The notes under the pieces were generated by a model. That model was not told where the DNA came from, ran no database searches, and saw only the letters and a list, made by a program, of their open reading frames with translations. The translations under genes were made by a program, and so were the position numbers. A stretch of 64,000 nt of DNA from Oscillospiraceae bacterium (GTDB lineage Bacteria; Bacillota; Clostridia; Oscillospirales; Ruminococcaceae). Numbering within the stretch: the stretch's first letter is position 1; each line of letters opens with the position of its first letter. Positions 1 through 7,924 of this stretch are shown here, piece after piece. The stretch spans positions 1 through 64,000 of the forward strand of contig CACXEO010000018.1 in NCBI GenBank assembly GCA_902766785.1, given 5' to 3'.

Positions 1-88
1 CAAAAATATTATAATCATCTGTTAAAAATTTTTGAGAAATTAAAGCGTCATTCATGATTTCACGGTCGTCAAACCCCGGTGTACTCAT
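1..88 (-). CDS. Spore coat protein, CotF-like (partial, 3' end outside window)
   Basis: The first 29 codons are visible, starting at the ATG at 88-86 and running off the left edge. The N-terminus reads MSTPGFDDREIMNDALISQK. The pattern of a 'D-R-E-hydrophobic-N-D' segment followed by 'SQKF' and 'YN' matches the start of CotF-type coat proteins, which are ferritin-like helical bundles deposited on the spore. An AAAGGGG ribosome site lies about 10 bases upstream. The gene sits 19 bases downstream of the 61-residue gene at 108-293 on the same strand, so the two probably share a transcript. The family call is inferred from a short fragment. Confidence 0.6.
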   Translation of the reverse strand, partial: MSTPGFDDREIMNDALISQKFLTDDYNIF

Positions 89-107
89 TTTATGCTTATC
101 CCCTTTC

Positions 108-293
108 TTAATTGAGCTGGTTAAGAAGCTTTGTAAAATGCGCCTGATGCATCGCAGAAATCTGTTCGCATTTCTGTTTTAGCTGCGGGTCGGTGCAAGC
201 TTCAGAATATAGTTTGAACTTTTTTACCATAGTCTGTTCCAAAGACAATTGTTCTTCAATTGCTATTAGTTCTTTCGATGTTAAATTAGCCAT
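108..293 (-). CDS. Small coat-associated protein (CotF-like half)
   Basis: This 61-residue protein starts MANLTSKELIAIEEQLSLEQ. It is predicted to be two amphipathic helices with Cys at about residues 33 and 42. Short proteins of this kind are paired with CotF-like coat proteins in clostridia, and the gene precedes one here. I chose the ATG at 293 because AAGGAGGA lies 8 bases upstream; an extension to 359 would put that ribosome site inside the coding region. A structural role in the spore coat is likely from family and context. No catalytic residues are visible. Confidence 0.65.
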   Translation of the reverse strand: MANLTSKELIAIEEQLSLEQTMVKKFKLYSEACTDPQLKQKCEQISAMHQAHFTKLLNQLN

Positions 294-364
294 TTTATTT
301 TCCTCCTTATCAAAACTGTTCTTTTTTAGTATGGTTGAATTTATTGCCACTATACACACAGATT

Positions 365-414
365 AAAACGATAAAAGAAGGCTATATAACTTATACAGCC
401 TTCTTTTATCGTTT
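365..414 (-). terminator. Intrinsic terminator after the mreB paralogue
   Basis: A near-perfect inverted repeat with arms of about 20 bases (AAAACGATAAAAGAAGGCT and its complement) begins 4 bases beyond the stop of the gene at 419-1435. On the minus strand it ends in a short T run. It separates the mreB/comF/recD2 block from the coat genes. The symmetry may let it act on either strand. Confidence 0.8.
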
Positions 415-418
415 TCTA

Positions 419-1435
419 TTAATGAGTATGCATAATAGCGTCTGAAAAACCCTGGTTTAAATCATCCAAGTATTCAAACGACTTTCCTGCACCGATTGCC
501 ACACAGTTGAGAGGGTTCTCGGCCACAACAACATGTACGCCGATTTCGCTTTCCAAAAGTTCACCAAAACCGCCCAGCAGCGCACCTCCGCCAGTTAGTG
601 TGATTCCGTTGGTGTAAATATCACCCACCAGTTCGGGAGGAGTTGATTCAAGCACTTCTTTGACGGCGTCTACAATCATCATCGCCTGCTCCCGAATCAC
701 CGGGTACAACTCAGCCTGGGAAATCAAAAGCTTTTCTGGAAGGCCTTTGAGAAGATGCCTTCCCTTTACCTCAATTGTTTTCTGAGGATCAGCTGAATAG
801 GCGCTGGCAATTTCTATCTTTACCTTTTCCGCCATCCGCTCCCCAATCAAAATTTTATAAGTATTCCGGACATAGTCGATAATCGCTTGGTCAAAAGTCT
901 GCCCGGCACAGCGGACAGAACGGGATGATACGATACCACTGAGTGAAATCACCGCAATATCGGTCGTTCCCCCGCCGATATCGACAATCAAAACACCATT
1001 TGCTTTCGTGATATCAATTCCTGCGCCGATCGCTGCCGCAATCGGTTCCTCCAGCAGATATACCTTGCGCGCCCCTGCCTTCACAGCTGCATCCACAACT
1101 GCGTCTGCCTCCACCTTGGTCGTAGAGGACGGGATACAAATTGAAATACGGGGTTTGATCATCAAAGTCCCGCAAATCCGTTTGATGTATTCGCGAATCA
1201 TATACTCGGTCAAAACATGATTTGAAATGACACCATTTTTGAGCGGACGCTCCGCAATAATATAGCTCGGCGTTTTGCCAATCATTTCAAACGCTTTTTC
1301 TCCAACAGTCAACACTTCTTCCCGGCGCATATCCACCGCTATAACGGAAGGCTCAGATAACACAATCCCCTTATTGCCCAAATATACAATAATGGAAGTC
1401 GTTCCAAGATCTATGCCAATATCAAGACCAGACAC
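419..1435 (-). CDS. mreB: MreB/Mbl-family actin-like cell shape protein
   Basis: This bacterial actin homologue polymerises under the membrane and guides cell-wall synthesis. The 338-residue length fits the family (about 335-345). The phosphate-1 motif (DIGIDLGTTS, residues 5-14), the phosphate-2 motif (VDIGGGTTD, about 151-159) and the adenosine loop TGGGALLGG near residue 293 are all present. I chose the GTG at 1435 because AGGTGG lies just upstream and because the family starts at this point; the upstream in-frame extension is Cys/Arg rich and unlike MreB. It lies downstream of comF and ends in a hairpin terminator. No mreC or mreD is adjacent, so this could be an mbl or mreBH paralogue rather than the main mreB. 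Confidence 0.88.
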   Translation of the reverse strand: MSGLDIGIDLGTTSIIVYLGNKGIVLSEPSVIAVDMRREEVLTVGEKAFEMIGKTPSYIIAERPLKNGVISNHVLTEYMIREYIKRICGTLMIKPRISICIPSSTTKVEADAVVDAAVKAGARKVYLLEEPIAAAIGAGIDITKANGVLIVDIGGGTTDIAVISLSGIVSSRSVRCAGQTFDQAIIDYVRNTYKILIGERMAEKVKIEIASAYSADPQKTIEVKGRHLLKGLPEKLLISQAELYPVIREQAMMIVDAVKEVLESTPPELVGDIYTNGITLTGGGALLGGFGELLESEIGVHVVVAENPLNCVAIGAGKSFEYLDDLNQGFSDAIMHTH

Positions 1436-1500
1436 ATAACCACCTCGACTTTTTCTGTCAACATAAACATTATATTGAATCTTTTCAGGAATTTCAAGTA

Positions 1501-2190
1501 TTACTGGGTCGAAGCAACCACAACACCTGAAACAGATAAAACTCCGTTTTCTTTTAAAAGTGCCGCACAAGTTTCCATTGTCACACCGGTGGTGCAGACA
1601 TCGTCGCATAAAAGTACTCGTTTACCTTTTGGTAAGGTGCTTCCAACATCAAAAACATCTTTCAAGTTCTCTAACCTTTCTTTATAAGAAAGCAAATGCT
1701 GAGGAGGCGTTTTCTTAATTTTTCTCAATGCATCGCTTAAAACTGGAAGCCCACATAAATCCCCAAGTGCAAGCGCCAATTCCTCCGCCTGGTTATAACC
1801 GCGTTCTCGTCGATGCGCCTTTTCCATCGGAACAGGGACAATGCAGTCAAACTCTTCTGTTAACTGGTTTGTCCCAAAACACTTCACAATATACCCAGCT
1901 AAAACCTTTGCATACTCCGGATGATTTTGAAACTTAAAGCGATGGATTGCTTGCTCCACCGCACCGTCGTAAGAAAACGGCGCGAAAACCCGTTCCAGAA
2001 CAACCAAGCGTTCACATACACAGACACTTTTGGAGCAACGGCCGCAGACGCCATTCAGAAACTCAAGATCCTTTCCGCAGGACTCGCAGGTGGAAAGGCG
2101 GAAAGAGATCACTTTTCCGCAAAACGGACAGGTTACCGGAAAGAATTGTTCCAAAATAAGTTCTTTGAGTTCAGAAAAACAATTTTTCAT
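1501..2190 (-). CDS. comF: ComF family phosphoribosyltransferase-like protein
   Basis: This 229-residue protein has an N-terminal four-plus-cysteine zinc ribbon (CPFCGK near residue 14, then CESCGK and CGRCSKSVCVC). The C-terminal half is a type I phosphoribosyltransferase with the PRPP-binding segment LLCDDVCTTGVT near residue 200. ComF proteins take part in natural transformation, assisting single-strand DNA handling after uptake; GntX relatives have other roles. It lies 20 bases downstream of recD2 and upstream of mreB on the same strand. The ATG at 2190 is preferred; a TTG at 2226 would overlap the recD2 end by 17 bases. Confidence 0.85.
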   Translation of the reverse strand: MKNCFSELKELILEQFFPVTCPFCGKVISFRLSTCESCGKDLEFLNGVCGRCSKSVCVCERLVVLERVFAPFSYDGAVEQAIHRFKFQNHPEYAKVLAGYIVKCFGTNQLTEEFDCIVPVPMEKAHRRERGYNQAEELALALGDLCGLPVLSDALRKIKKTPPQHLLSYKERLENLKDVFDVGSTLPKGKRVLLCDDVCTTGVTMETCAALLKENGVLSVSGVVVASTQ

Positions 2191-2209
2191 CCGCGCAGCC
2201 CACTTCCTT

Positions 2210-4414
2210 TTACTGTACAAATACAAGATTTTGTAAAAATTGTTTTAACCCGGTGTACCGCAGCATTTTACGGTTGTTTTTGACCATGTATTCCAGCCGT
2301 TTTTTAGAACCTACCAGAATCAAGAGCTGCTTTGCACGAGTAACGGCTGTATACAGTAGGTTCCTGAAATACAATTTATCATAGCCACCGAGCACCGGGA
2401 TAACAACCGCGTTGAATTCACTGCCCTGGCTTTTATGAACCGTTACCGCATAGGCCAGCTCGAGATCTTCTGCCATCTCAATGGTGCAGCTCACAATCCG
2501 GCCGTCAAAATCAATGATAATGTATCCATTATGAGTGTCAATCGCAAAAATCGTCCCAATATCGCCGTTATAAACGCCTACCCCTTTTTCATCGTCCTTC
2601 ACCCATGGCAGGTCGTAATTATTCCGCACCTGCATAACTTTGTCTCCCACCCGGAACAGATACTGCCCCACCCGCACCTGACGCTTTTCCGGCGCTTCCG
2701 GGTTGATAACCGCCTGCAGCCTTGTATTGAGCATTTCAACGCCGAGTTCCCCTTTTCGGCTGGGGCAGAGGACCTGAATGTCTTTGACGGGAGAATAGCC
2801 GTAACTTCTGGGCAGACGTTCGCAGACAAGCTGAACAACGGTATCGGCGGCCTGTGAAATATTTTCACGGGACAGAAAGAAAAAGTCGTTGTCCTTGCGG
2901 TCTAAATCCGGCAGCTCACCTTTGACAATGTCATGCGCGTTGGTGACAATCAGGCTCTGGGCCGCCTGCCTGAAAATCTCTTTCAGCGTTACGATGGTCA
3001 CGCATTCGCTGTCGATTAAATCGCGCAGGACATTTCCGGCGCCAACTGAGGGAAGCTGATCGGAATCACCCACCAAAATCAGCTTGCACTCCGGTTTCAT
3101 CGCCCGCAAAAGAGCCTCAAACAACAGCGTGTCCACCATCGACATCTCATCCACCACTACAACATCGCATTCCAGACGGTTCGATTCATCCCTGGAAAAA
3201 CGCAGACGCCCTTCCGGCGAGTACTCTACCTCAAGTAGGCGGTGAATCGTTTTCGCCTCCCGGCCAGTCACTTCCGACATTCGTTTGGACGCACGTCCCG
3301 TCGGGGCGGTTAAATAAACCGCCTTTCCCTGTTCCTCCAAAATGTCAATCATCCCGTTGAGGGTGGTTGTCTTTCCCGTGCCGGGGCCGCCGGTCAGGAT
3401 CATAATATTTTCACATAGCGCCGCACGGATTGCCTGACGCTGGAGTGTTTCGTACTCCATTCCGAGCCGTCTTTCCTCCGCGTCAATCAGCCCGTCGGCA
3501 TTCTCAGCCTCAAAAACGAACTCCCCGACCATTTCTGAAATGCGGGACGCAATATAGCTCTCTGCAACATACAAATCCGGTAAATAATAGTAGGGTTGAT
3601 TGCGTTCCACCAGAACAAGCGAACCGCGCTCTACCATATCCTGTAAAGAAGCGTCAATTACGTCGGTCCCAACGCCGAGCAGCATTTCAGAAGCTTGTAC
3701 CAGCTTTTTATACGGCAGACAGGTATGCCCGTTCATCAAGTTCCCGGACAAAACGTATCGAAGCGCCGCGCTGACTCGATTTTCATCTGCCCTATCCATT
3801 TCATAAGTATCCGCAATCGCGTCGGCCGTTTCAAAGGGAAGCCCTACATCATCTTCACAGAGAAGATAGGGATTATCCGTAATCAGACGTACCGCATCCG
3901 ATCCCCACAATTTCCAGACTTTGACAGCCGCAGCGGGAGATATACCAAATTTTGATAGAAACAGCATAACCCTGCGCACGCCGAAAACGTGCTTAAACTC
4001 TTCCGCAAGCGCCTCCGCCTTTTTGGGGGAAATACCCTTGACTTGTGACAGGCAGGAAGGGTTCAATTCAATTTTTTCCAGGGTTTCATCCCCAAAACGG
4101 TCGACAATCCGCCGGGCTAACGCCGGGCCAATCCCTTTGATCGCCCCGGACGCAAGATAACGCATAATTGCGCCGGCAGTAGCGGGGAGCTGCCGGTCAA
4201 ACGCTTCCGCTTTAAACTGATAGCCATAGTTGGGGTGGGCACTAAATTTCCCCATTACCCGAAGCTCTTCTCCAACTTCAACCGTAGCAAGGGAACCGAC
4301 AACACAAATGAGCTCGTCGTTGACACCGAGATTAATAACCGCAAAGCCGGTGTCAGCATTGCGATAAATAATATCCTCTACAGAACCGCAGAGCTCTTCT
4401 ATATCCTGCTGCAT
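2210..4414 (-). CDS. recD2: RecD2-type ATP-dependent DNA helicase
   Basis: This 734-residue SF1B 5'-to-3' helicase is of the RecD2/YrrC type found in bacteria without RecBC. It has an N-terminal OB-like region, helix-hairpin-helix repeats around residues 80-190 (GIGPALARRIVDRFG, VKGISPKKAEAL), Walker A GGPGTGKTTT near 345, Walker B VVVDEMSMVD, and the C-terminal helicase motif AVTVHKSQGSEF. RecD2 acts in replication-fork repair and mismatch or recombination processing. AAGGGA lies 4 bases before the ATG. A promoter at 4447-4475 precedes it, so it probably heads the recD2-comF-mreB transcript. Confidence 0.92.
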   Translation of the reverse strand: MQQDIEELCGSVEDIIYRNADTGFAVINLGVNDELICVVGSLATVEVGEELRVMGKFSAHPNYGYQFKAEAFDRQLPATAGAIMRYLASGAIKGIGPALARRIVDRFGDETLEKIELNPSCLSQVKGISPKKAEALAEEFKHVFGVRRVMLFLSKFGISPAAAVKVWKLWGSDAVRLITDNPYLLCEDDVGLPFETADAIADTYEMDRADENRVSAALRYVLSGNLMNGHTCLPYKKLVQASEMLLGVGTDVIDASLQDMVERGSLVLVERNQPYYYLPDLYVAESYIASRISEMVGEFVFEAENADGLIDAEERRLGMEYETLQRQAIRAALCENIMILTGGPGTGKTTTLNGMIDILEEQGKAVYLTAPTGRASKRMSEVTGREAKTIHRLLEVEYSPEGRLRFSRDESNRLECDVVVVDEMSMVDTLLFEALLRAMKPECKLILVGDSDQLPSVGAGNVLRDLIDSECVTIVTLKEIFRQAAQSLIVTNAHDIVKGELPDLDRKDNDFFFLSRENISQAADTVVQLVCERLPRSYGYSPVKDIQVLCPSRKGELGVEMLNTRLQAVINPEAPEKRQVRVGQYLFRVGDKVMQVRNNYDLPWVKDDEKGVGVYNGDIGTIFAIDTHNGYIIIDFDGRIVSCTIEMAEDLELAYAVTVHKSQGSEFNAVVIPVLGGYDKLYFRNLLYTAVTRAKQLLILVGSKKRLEYMVKNNRKMLRYTGLKQFLQNLVFVQ

Positions 4415-4446
4415 CGAATCCCTTCCCTAGTTGAAACATTTTCTTT

Positions 4447-4475
4447 ATTATACTAAACTTCATCTTTCTTTGCAA
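4447..4475 (-). promoter_or_regulatory. Sigma-A promoter for recD2 operon
   Basis: TTGCAA (4475-4470), a 17-base spacer and TATAAT (4452-4447) read on the minus strand, 33 bases before the recD2 start. The -35 and spacer overlap the 3' end of the upstream small gene. Confidence 0.7.
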
Positions 4476-4830
4476 TCAACAGTTCATGCAGCAGTGTTTC
4501 AGCACCGTTAAAATCGCAGTAAAAAACAACATTTTCCCAGCGCTTACAAAGGCAGCGGCAAAGTTGCACCGTGTCATCACCGGAGGTCTGGCCGCCAAGG
4601 TTCAGGAGGAGAATATGCAGCCGTTTTACCCTTTTATTCCAGCGCCCCTGCTGCATCAGCTCACCCACAGTCAGCTCCAGTTCGTCGTCATTCTTCATAA
4701 CCGGTACAACACTGACCAGGCTATCCTGCGGCGAAGCCTGGCGGTGAAGATATGGCAGAAGCAATAAAAAAACAAGGCAAAGAACAAAAGAAAAAGATAT
4801 TACCGCCGAGCAGAACAAAAACCATCCCAC
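4453..4830 (-). CDS. Unknown small single-pass membrane protein
   Basis: I do not recognise this 125-residue protein. One strongly hydrophobic segment (about residues 2-27, WFLFCSAVISFSFVLCLVFL) is followed by a soluble domain with LTVGELMQQGRWNKRVKRLH, a CRCLCKRW stretch and a C-terminal LLHELLIAKK. The soluble part looks alpha/beta and would face the cytoplasm if the charged C-terminal side stays inside. The start is GTG at 4830, with AAGGTGGGG 5 bases upstream. It stands alone between recD2 and the gene at 4906-5652. Coding is supported by the ribosome site and the fit between flanking genes, but not by any known family. Confidence 0.55.
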   Translation of the reverse strand: MGWFLFCSAVISFSFVLCLVFLLLLPYLHRQASPQDSLVSVVPVMKNDDELELTVGELMQQGRWNKRVKRLHILLLNLGGQTSGDDTVQLCRCLCKRWENVVFYCDFNGAETLLHELLIAKKDEV

Positions 4831-4905
4831 CTGAACCCCACCTTCACACAGTCGTTCGTTTTATCCTATGCCAGCTCAGGGAAATCGTTCTTATTTTTAA
4901 CGGTA

Positions 4906-5652
4906 TTAAAAGTTAAGTTTTGGCATTTCCATTACTTCTTTTGCATAATGGATAGCGGTTTCCAGCTGTTCACGCGTTCCATTGCAAAGAAAGTAACAAC
5001 CGCCCTCATAGCCGTTCACCCCACCGGAGGCAAGTATTTCAGCAGAAACGCCGGATAAATCACAAAGCGCGTCGAGTTCCGTATAAACTCTGCCAGGTGA
5101 AGGGAAAAAACGCAAGCCGGAGCCGTCGGGTCCATTACACAGCTGTGCCAGCACTGATACAGGTCTTTCAACTCTTTTTTCTACACCAACCGGATGAACC
5201 AAAAGCGCATGTTTTCCAATCACTGCCGACAGTAAAGGCATTATCGTCCCTCCCTCCGGATGCCCAATTAATACACCGGCTTCCTTTCCAGACAGGTATA
5301 CAGCGTTTGCCCCTTTAAACAGAACAGAACGCCTGTCAAGGCGCGGTGCAACATCATAAATCGTCTCACCATGTTTCCATTTTCCTTGTTCAATAACAAT
5401 ATCACCTATAAAAGCGGTTTCATTTGACAACGGCGATACAATCCCACGGTAAAATCCCCGGCTGTCAAAACGGCTTAAATCTTCCCTAATAAATTTTAAC
5501 GCTTCCCAAGCCAGATAAGCATTTGTTGTACCCGCCAGAATCACAACGGTATCCTCTTTTAAAGCCTTCTGAACCACTTTGTTCTGCATAAGTCCCATTG
5601 CAATTAATGCCTTTCCAGCCGCCGGTGTTAAGAATATAGACTGCGTTTTCAT
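4906..5652 (-). CDS. Conserved protein of unknown function
   Basis: This 248-residue soluble protein has glycine-rich alternating strand/helix character. Notable segments are VVILAGTTNAYLAWEAL near residue 37, the polar HGETIYDVAPRLD near 95, GVLIGHPEGGTIMPLLSAV near 128, and a C-terminal ASGGVNGYEGGCYFLCNG. The AGTTN and GHPEGG turns resemble phosphate- or nucleotide-binding loops, and the pattern recalls sugar-phosphate isomerase or DeoR-effector folds, but no function can be named. GGAGGG lies 7 bases before the ATG at 5652. It follows metK, separated only by metK's terminator. Confidence 0.7.
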   Translation of the reverse strand: MKTQSIFLTPAAGKALIAMGLMQNKVVQKALKEDTVVILAGTTNAYLAWEALKFIREDLSRFDSRGFYRGIVSPLSNETAFIGDIVIEQGKWKHGETIYDVAPRLDRRSVLFKGANAVYLSGKEAGVLIGHPEGGTIMPLLSAVIGKHALLVHPVGVEKRVERPVSVLAQLCNGPDGSGLRFFPSPGRVYTELDALCDLSGVSAEILASGGVNGYEGGCYFLCNGTREQLETAIHYAKEVMEMPKLNF

Positions 5653-5670
5653 CACTAAGCCCTCCAAAAC

Positions 5671-5701
5671 AAAAGGGGCTGTCGTATGACAGCCCCTTTT
5701 T
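5671..5701 (-). terminator. Intrinsic terminator after metK
   Basis: A 13-base stem (AAGGGGCTGTC paired with GACAGCCCCTT) with a 4-base loop, followed by TTTTGTTTT on the minus strand. It begins 2 bases past the metK stop codon. The unknown gene at 4906-5652 starts about 20 bases beyond it. Confidence 0.85.
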
Positions 5702-5703
5702 CA

Positions 5704-6885
5704 TTATTTAATTGCTGCTTTCAGTGCTTCAATTTTATCGGTTTTCTCCCAGGTAACGCCCAAATCTTCTCTGCCCATATGACCGTAAGCTGCAAGTTTC
5801 CGGTAGATTGGTTTTCTCAAGTCGAGCTGACGGATGATAGCCGCCGGACGAAGGTCAAATACTTCGTTAACAGCATCTGCAAGCTTTTCATCTGAAACAA
5901 TACCGGTTCCAAAACTGTCTACCATAACGGAAACCGGATGAGCAACGCCAATGGCGTAAGCAAGCTCTACTTCACACTTTTTGGCAAGACCGGCCGCGAC
6001 AATGTTTTTCGCAACCCAGCGAGCAGCATAGGCAGCGCTGCGGTCAACTTTTGTCGGATCTTTGCCGGAGAAAGCTCCGCCACCATGACGGGCGTAACCG
6101 CCGTAGGTGTCGACAATGATTTTCCGCCCAGTCAAGCCGCTGTCACCCTGCGGACCGCCAATTACAAAACGGCCGGTGGGGTTAACGTAATATTTAGTGT
6201 TTTCATCAATCAACTCAGCGGGAACAACCGGACGGATAACATCTTCAATGATATCAGCGCGGATTTGCTCAAGCGAAACCGCATCGCTGTGCTGGGAAGA
6301 AACAACAATTGCATCAACACGTTTTGGAACACCGTCCACGTATTCAACGGTTACCTGGGTCTTTCCATCCGGCCGGAGATACGGAAGCGTACCGTTTTTA
6401 CGCACCTCTGTCAAGCGGAGCGCCAGCTTATGAGCAAGGGAAATCGGCATTGGCATCAGCTCTGGCGTTTCATCGCAAGCGTAACCAAACATCATGCCCT
6501 GGTCGCCGGCGCCGGTGGAGTCAGTATCCTCACCAGAGCCGTCACGTACTTCAAGCGCCTTGTTGACGCCCATTGCGATGTCGCCTGACTGTTCGTCGAT
6601 TGAAGTGACGACAGCGCAGGTATTCCCGTCAAAGCCATATTTCGCACGGTCGTAACCAATATCGAGAACAACCTGGCGCGCAATCTTCGGAATATCAACA
6701 TAGGCGTTTGTAGTAATTTCACCCATTACATTTACAAGACCGGTAGTTGTAGTAGTTTCGCAGGCAACCCTGGACATTGGGTCCTGCTCCAAAAGCGCGT
6801 CAAGGACAGCATCAGAAATCTGGTCGCAGATTTTATCCGGATGCCCCTCGGTTACAGATTCAGAAGTAAACAAGAACTTTGCCAT
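5704..6885 (-). CDS. metK: S-adenosylmethionine synthetase
   Basis: This enzyme makes SAM from ATP and methionine in the cytoplasm, as a tetramer. The 393-residue protein has the family signatures [18 protein letters not shown] at the N-terminus, [12 protein letters not shown] near residue 118 and GGGAFSGKD near 260, with the expected Asp, Lys and His ligands. The ATG at 6885 follows GGGGGT and gives [14 protein letters not shown]; the upstream in-frame extension lies in the riboswitch expression platform. Expression should be switched off when SAM is plentiful through the SAM-I element directly upstream. It is monocistronic, with a consensus promoter and its own terminator. Confidence 0.97.
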   Translation of the reverse strand: MAKFLFTSESVTEGHPDKICDQISDAVLDALLEQDPMSRVACETTTTTGLVNVMGEITTNAYVDIPKIARQVVLDIGYDRAKYGFDGNTCAVVTSIDEQSGDIAMGVNKALEVRDGSGEDTDSTGAGDQGMMFGYACDETPELMPMPISLAHKLALRLTEVRKNGTLPYLRPDGKTQVTVEYVDGVPKRVDAIVVSSQHSDAVSLEQIRADIIEDVIRPVVPAELIDENTKYYVNPTGRFVIGGPQGDSGLTGRKIIVDTYGGYARHGGGAFSGKDPTKVDRSAAYAARWVAKNIVAAGLAKKCEVELAYAIGVAHPVSVMVDSFGTGIVSDEKLADAVNEVFDLRPAAIIRQLDLRKPIYRKLAAYGHMGREDLGVTWEKTDKIEALKAAIK

Positions 6886-6926
6886 ATAAGTACCCCCATA
6901 AAAATAATAAGAACAACAAAACAAAA

Positions 6927-7061
6927 GCACCCGGTATAACCGAGTGCTGAAACATTAAACTGATGTTCCTCATCTTTCGGTTTACACCGCAGGATTTAGC
7001 ACCTTACTGAAAAGGTTGCCGGGCTTCATAGGACCTGATTCCTCAGCCACTCTTGATAAGG
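6927..7061 (-). promoter_or_regulatory. SAM-I (S-box) riboswitch with terminator, controlling metK
   Basis: Read on the minus strand, the aptamer runs from 7061 to 6968. The P1 stem is CCTTATC (7061-7055) with GATGAGG (6974-6968). The conserved core holds AAGAGTGGCTGAGG, CCTATGAAGCCCGGCAACC and the pseudoknot partners. It is followed by a rho-independent terminator at 6947-6927 (GCACTCGG, loop, CCGGGTGC) and TTTTGTTTTG. Family knowledge: SAM binding stabilises the aptamer and favours termination, so metK is repressed by its own product. Confidence 0.95.
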
Positions 7062-7081
7062 CTATTCTTTTGTTCTTTATT

Positions 7082-7110
7082 ATTATACAAAAATATGTAG
7101 GGCTTGTCAA
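7082..7110 (-). promoter_or_regulatory. Consensus sigma-A promoter for the metK riboswitch transcript
   Basis: A perfect TTGACA (7110-7105), a 17-base spacer and a perfect TATAAT (7087-7082) read on the minus strand. Transcription should begin near 7075, just before the SAM-I aptamer. Confidence 0.9.
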
Positions 7111-7115
7111 GCAGT

Positions 7116-7667
7116 TTAGAATTCTCTTTTTACAATTGCCTTGACAGATTTGCCGACTAAAAGTGCAATAACCCCATTGACCCCAGCCTTTATCAGATTG
7201 AACGGCAGGATTGCAGGAAGCATCAATTCAAGGACAGCTTCAACCGGAGTTCCTATAAATAACGGTGTCAAAAGCAGATTCCACAGCGCCATAACCGCAG
7301 TCCAGGTCACAATCCCCAAAACAAGAGCGATAACGGAACGCTTTATGCTTTTGTTTTTCCTGGTAAGAAGCCCGAAAACCACCACAAAACTCCCCGTGGC
7401 CACAATATGCATAATTATTCCGATCACTCCGCTTGCAGCGCTCACAGTCAGTCCCTGCACAACTGAAACGATAACTGTCAGAAGGAGACCTGCTACCGGT
7501 CCATAGAACAGCGTACCGATAAAAATCGGAATATCTGCGGGGTCATATTCCAAAAAGGGCGTCAACGGAAAAACAGGAAAGTGGATGAACGCTACCAGTA
7601 CAACCGATATAGCGCCCAAAAGGCCAAGGGTACAGAGTTTACGGGTGGACATGCTTACATTGGACAT
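7116..7667 (-). CDS. ribU: Riboflavin ECF transporter S component, RibU type
   Basis: This 183-residue polytopic membrane protein has about six hydrophobic segments. The S-component region LEYDPADIPIFIG near residue 39 is typical of RibU, which binds riboflavin and docks on a shared EcfAAT energising module (not encoded here). An N-terminal MSTRKLCTLGLLGAIS segment fits the ECF Ala motif that contacts EcfT. GGAGGG lies 7 bases before the ATG. The FMN riboswitch immediately upstream strongly supports a flavin role. The gene is monocistronic and ends 6 bases before the metK promoter. Confidence 0.92.
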   Translation of the reverse strand: MSNVSMSTRKLCTLGLLGAISVVLVAFIHFPVFPLTPFLEYDPADIPIFIGTLFYGPVAGLLLTVIVSVVQGLTVSAASGVIGIIMHIVATGSFVVVFGLLTRKNKSIKRSVIALVLGIVTWTAVMALWNLLLTPLFIGTPVEAVLELMLPAILPFNLIKAGVNGVIALLVGKSVKAIVKREF

Positions 7668-7726
7668 TAGAATCCCTCCATGAATTATTATTTATAATTA
7701 ATAGAGGCTGTTTTGGAAAACAAAAA

Positions 7727-7749
7727 CCCCCAGAACAAAGTCTGGGGGG
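7727..7749 (-). terminator. Terminator of the FMN riboswitch expression platform
   Basis: On the minus strand, CCCCCCAGA, a 5-base loop and TTCTGGGGG are followed by TTTTTGTTTT. It lies between the aptamer and the ribU start and is the expected off-state structure. Confidence 0.88.
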
Positions 7750-7764
7750 CGCGAAAACAAAAGG

Positions 7765-7890
7765 TGTTTCCGTTTCTTTCATCCGGACTATACCGTCGGT
7801 TCTGGAATCGCACCAGATCAGCCAAAGGCGCGTGGACTAGAGCAACTTGCTCATTACCACCGGTGGAGAATTTCACTCCGCCCCGAAACA
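7765..7890 (-). promoter_or_regulatory. FMN riboswitch (RFN element) controlling ribU
   Basis: On the minus strand the P1 stem pairs TGTTTC (7890-7885) with GAAACA (7770-7765). Inside are the hallmark RFN blocks GTGAAATTC, CACCGGTGGTAATG, TCTAGTCCACG, GGTGCGATTCCAG and ACGGTATAGTCCGGATG. FMN binding should favour the downstream terminator and stop ribU expression. Confidence 0.96.
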
Positions 7891-7902
7891 GACAACTATT
7901 AA

Positions 7903-7908
7903 ATTATA
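7903..7908 (-). promoter_or_regulatory. -10 element for the FMN riboswitch/ribU transcript
   Basis: TATAAT reads on the minus strand 13 bases before the aptamer. No good -35 is seen at 16-18 bases, so this is a -10 assignment only. Confidence 0.5.
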
Positions 7909-7924
7909 CAAATTAAAATCCGAA

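Noticed and set aside
328..360. CATACT with upstream ATA as a mother-cell sigma-E/K promoter for the coat genes
   Set aside because: The -10 is plausible, but the -35 match and spacing are weak, so it is not listed as a feature.
7713..7916. Open frames on both strands over the FMN element
   Set aside because: The region is fully explained by the riboswitch aptamer and terminator.
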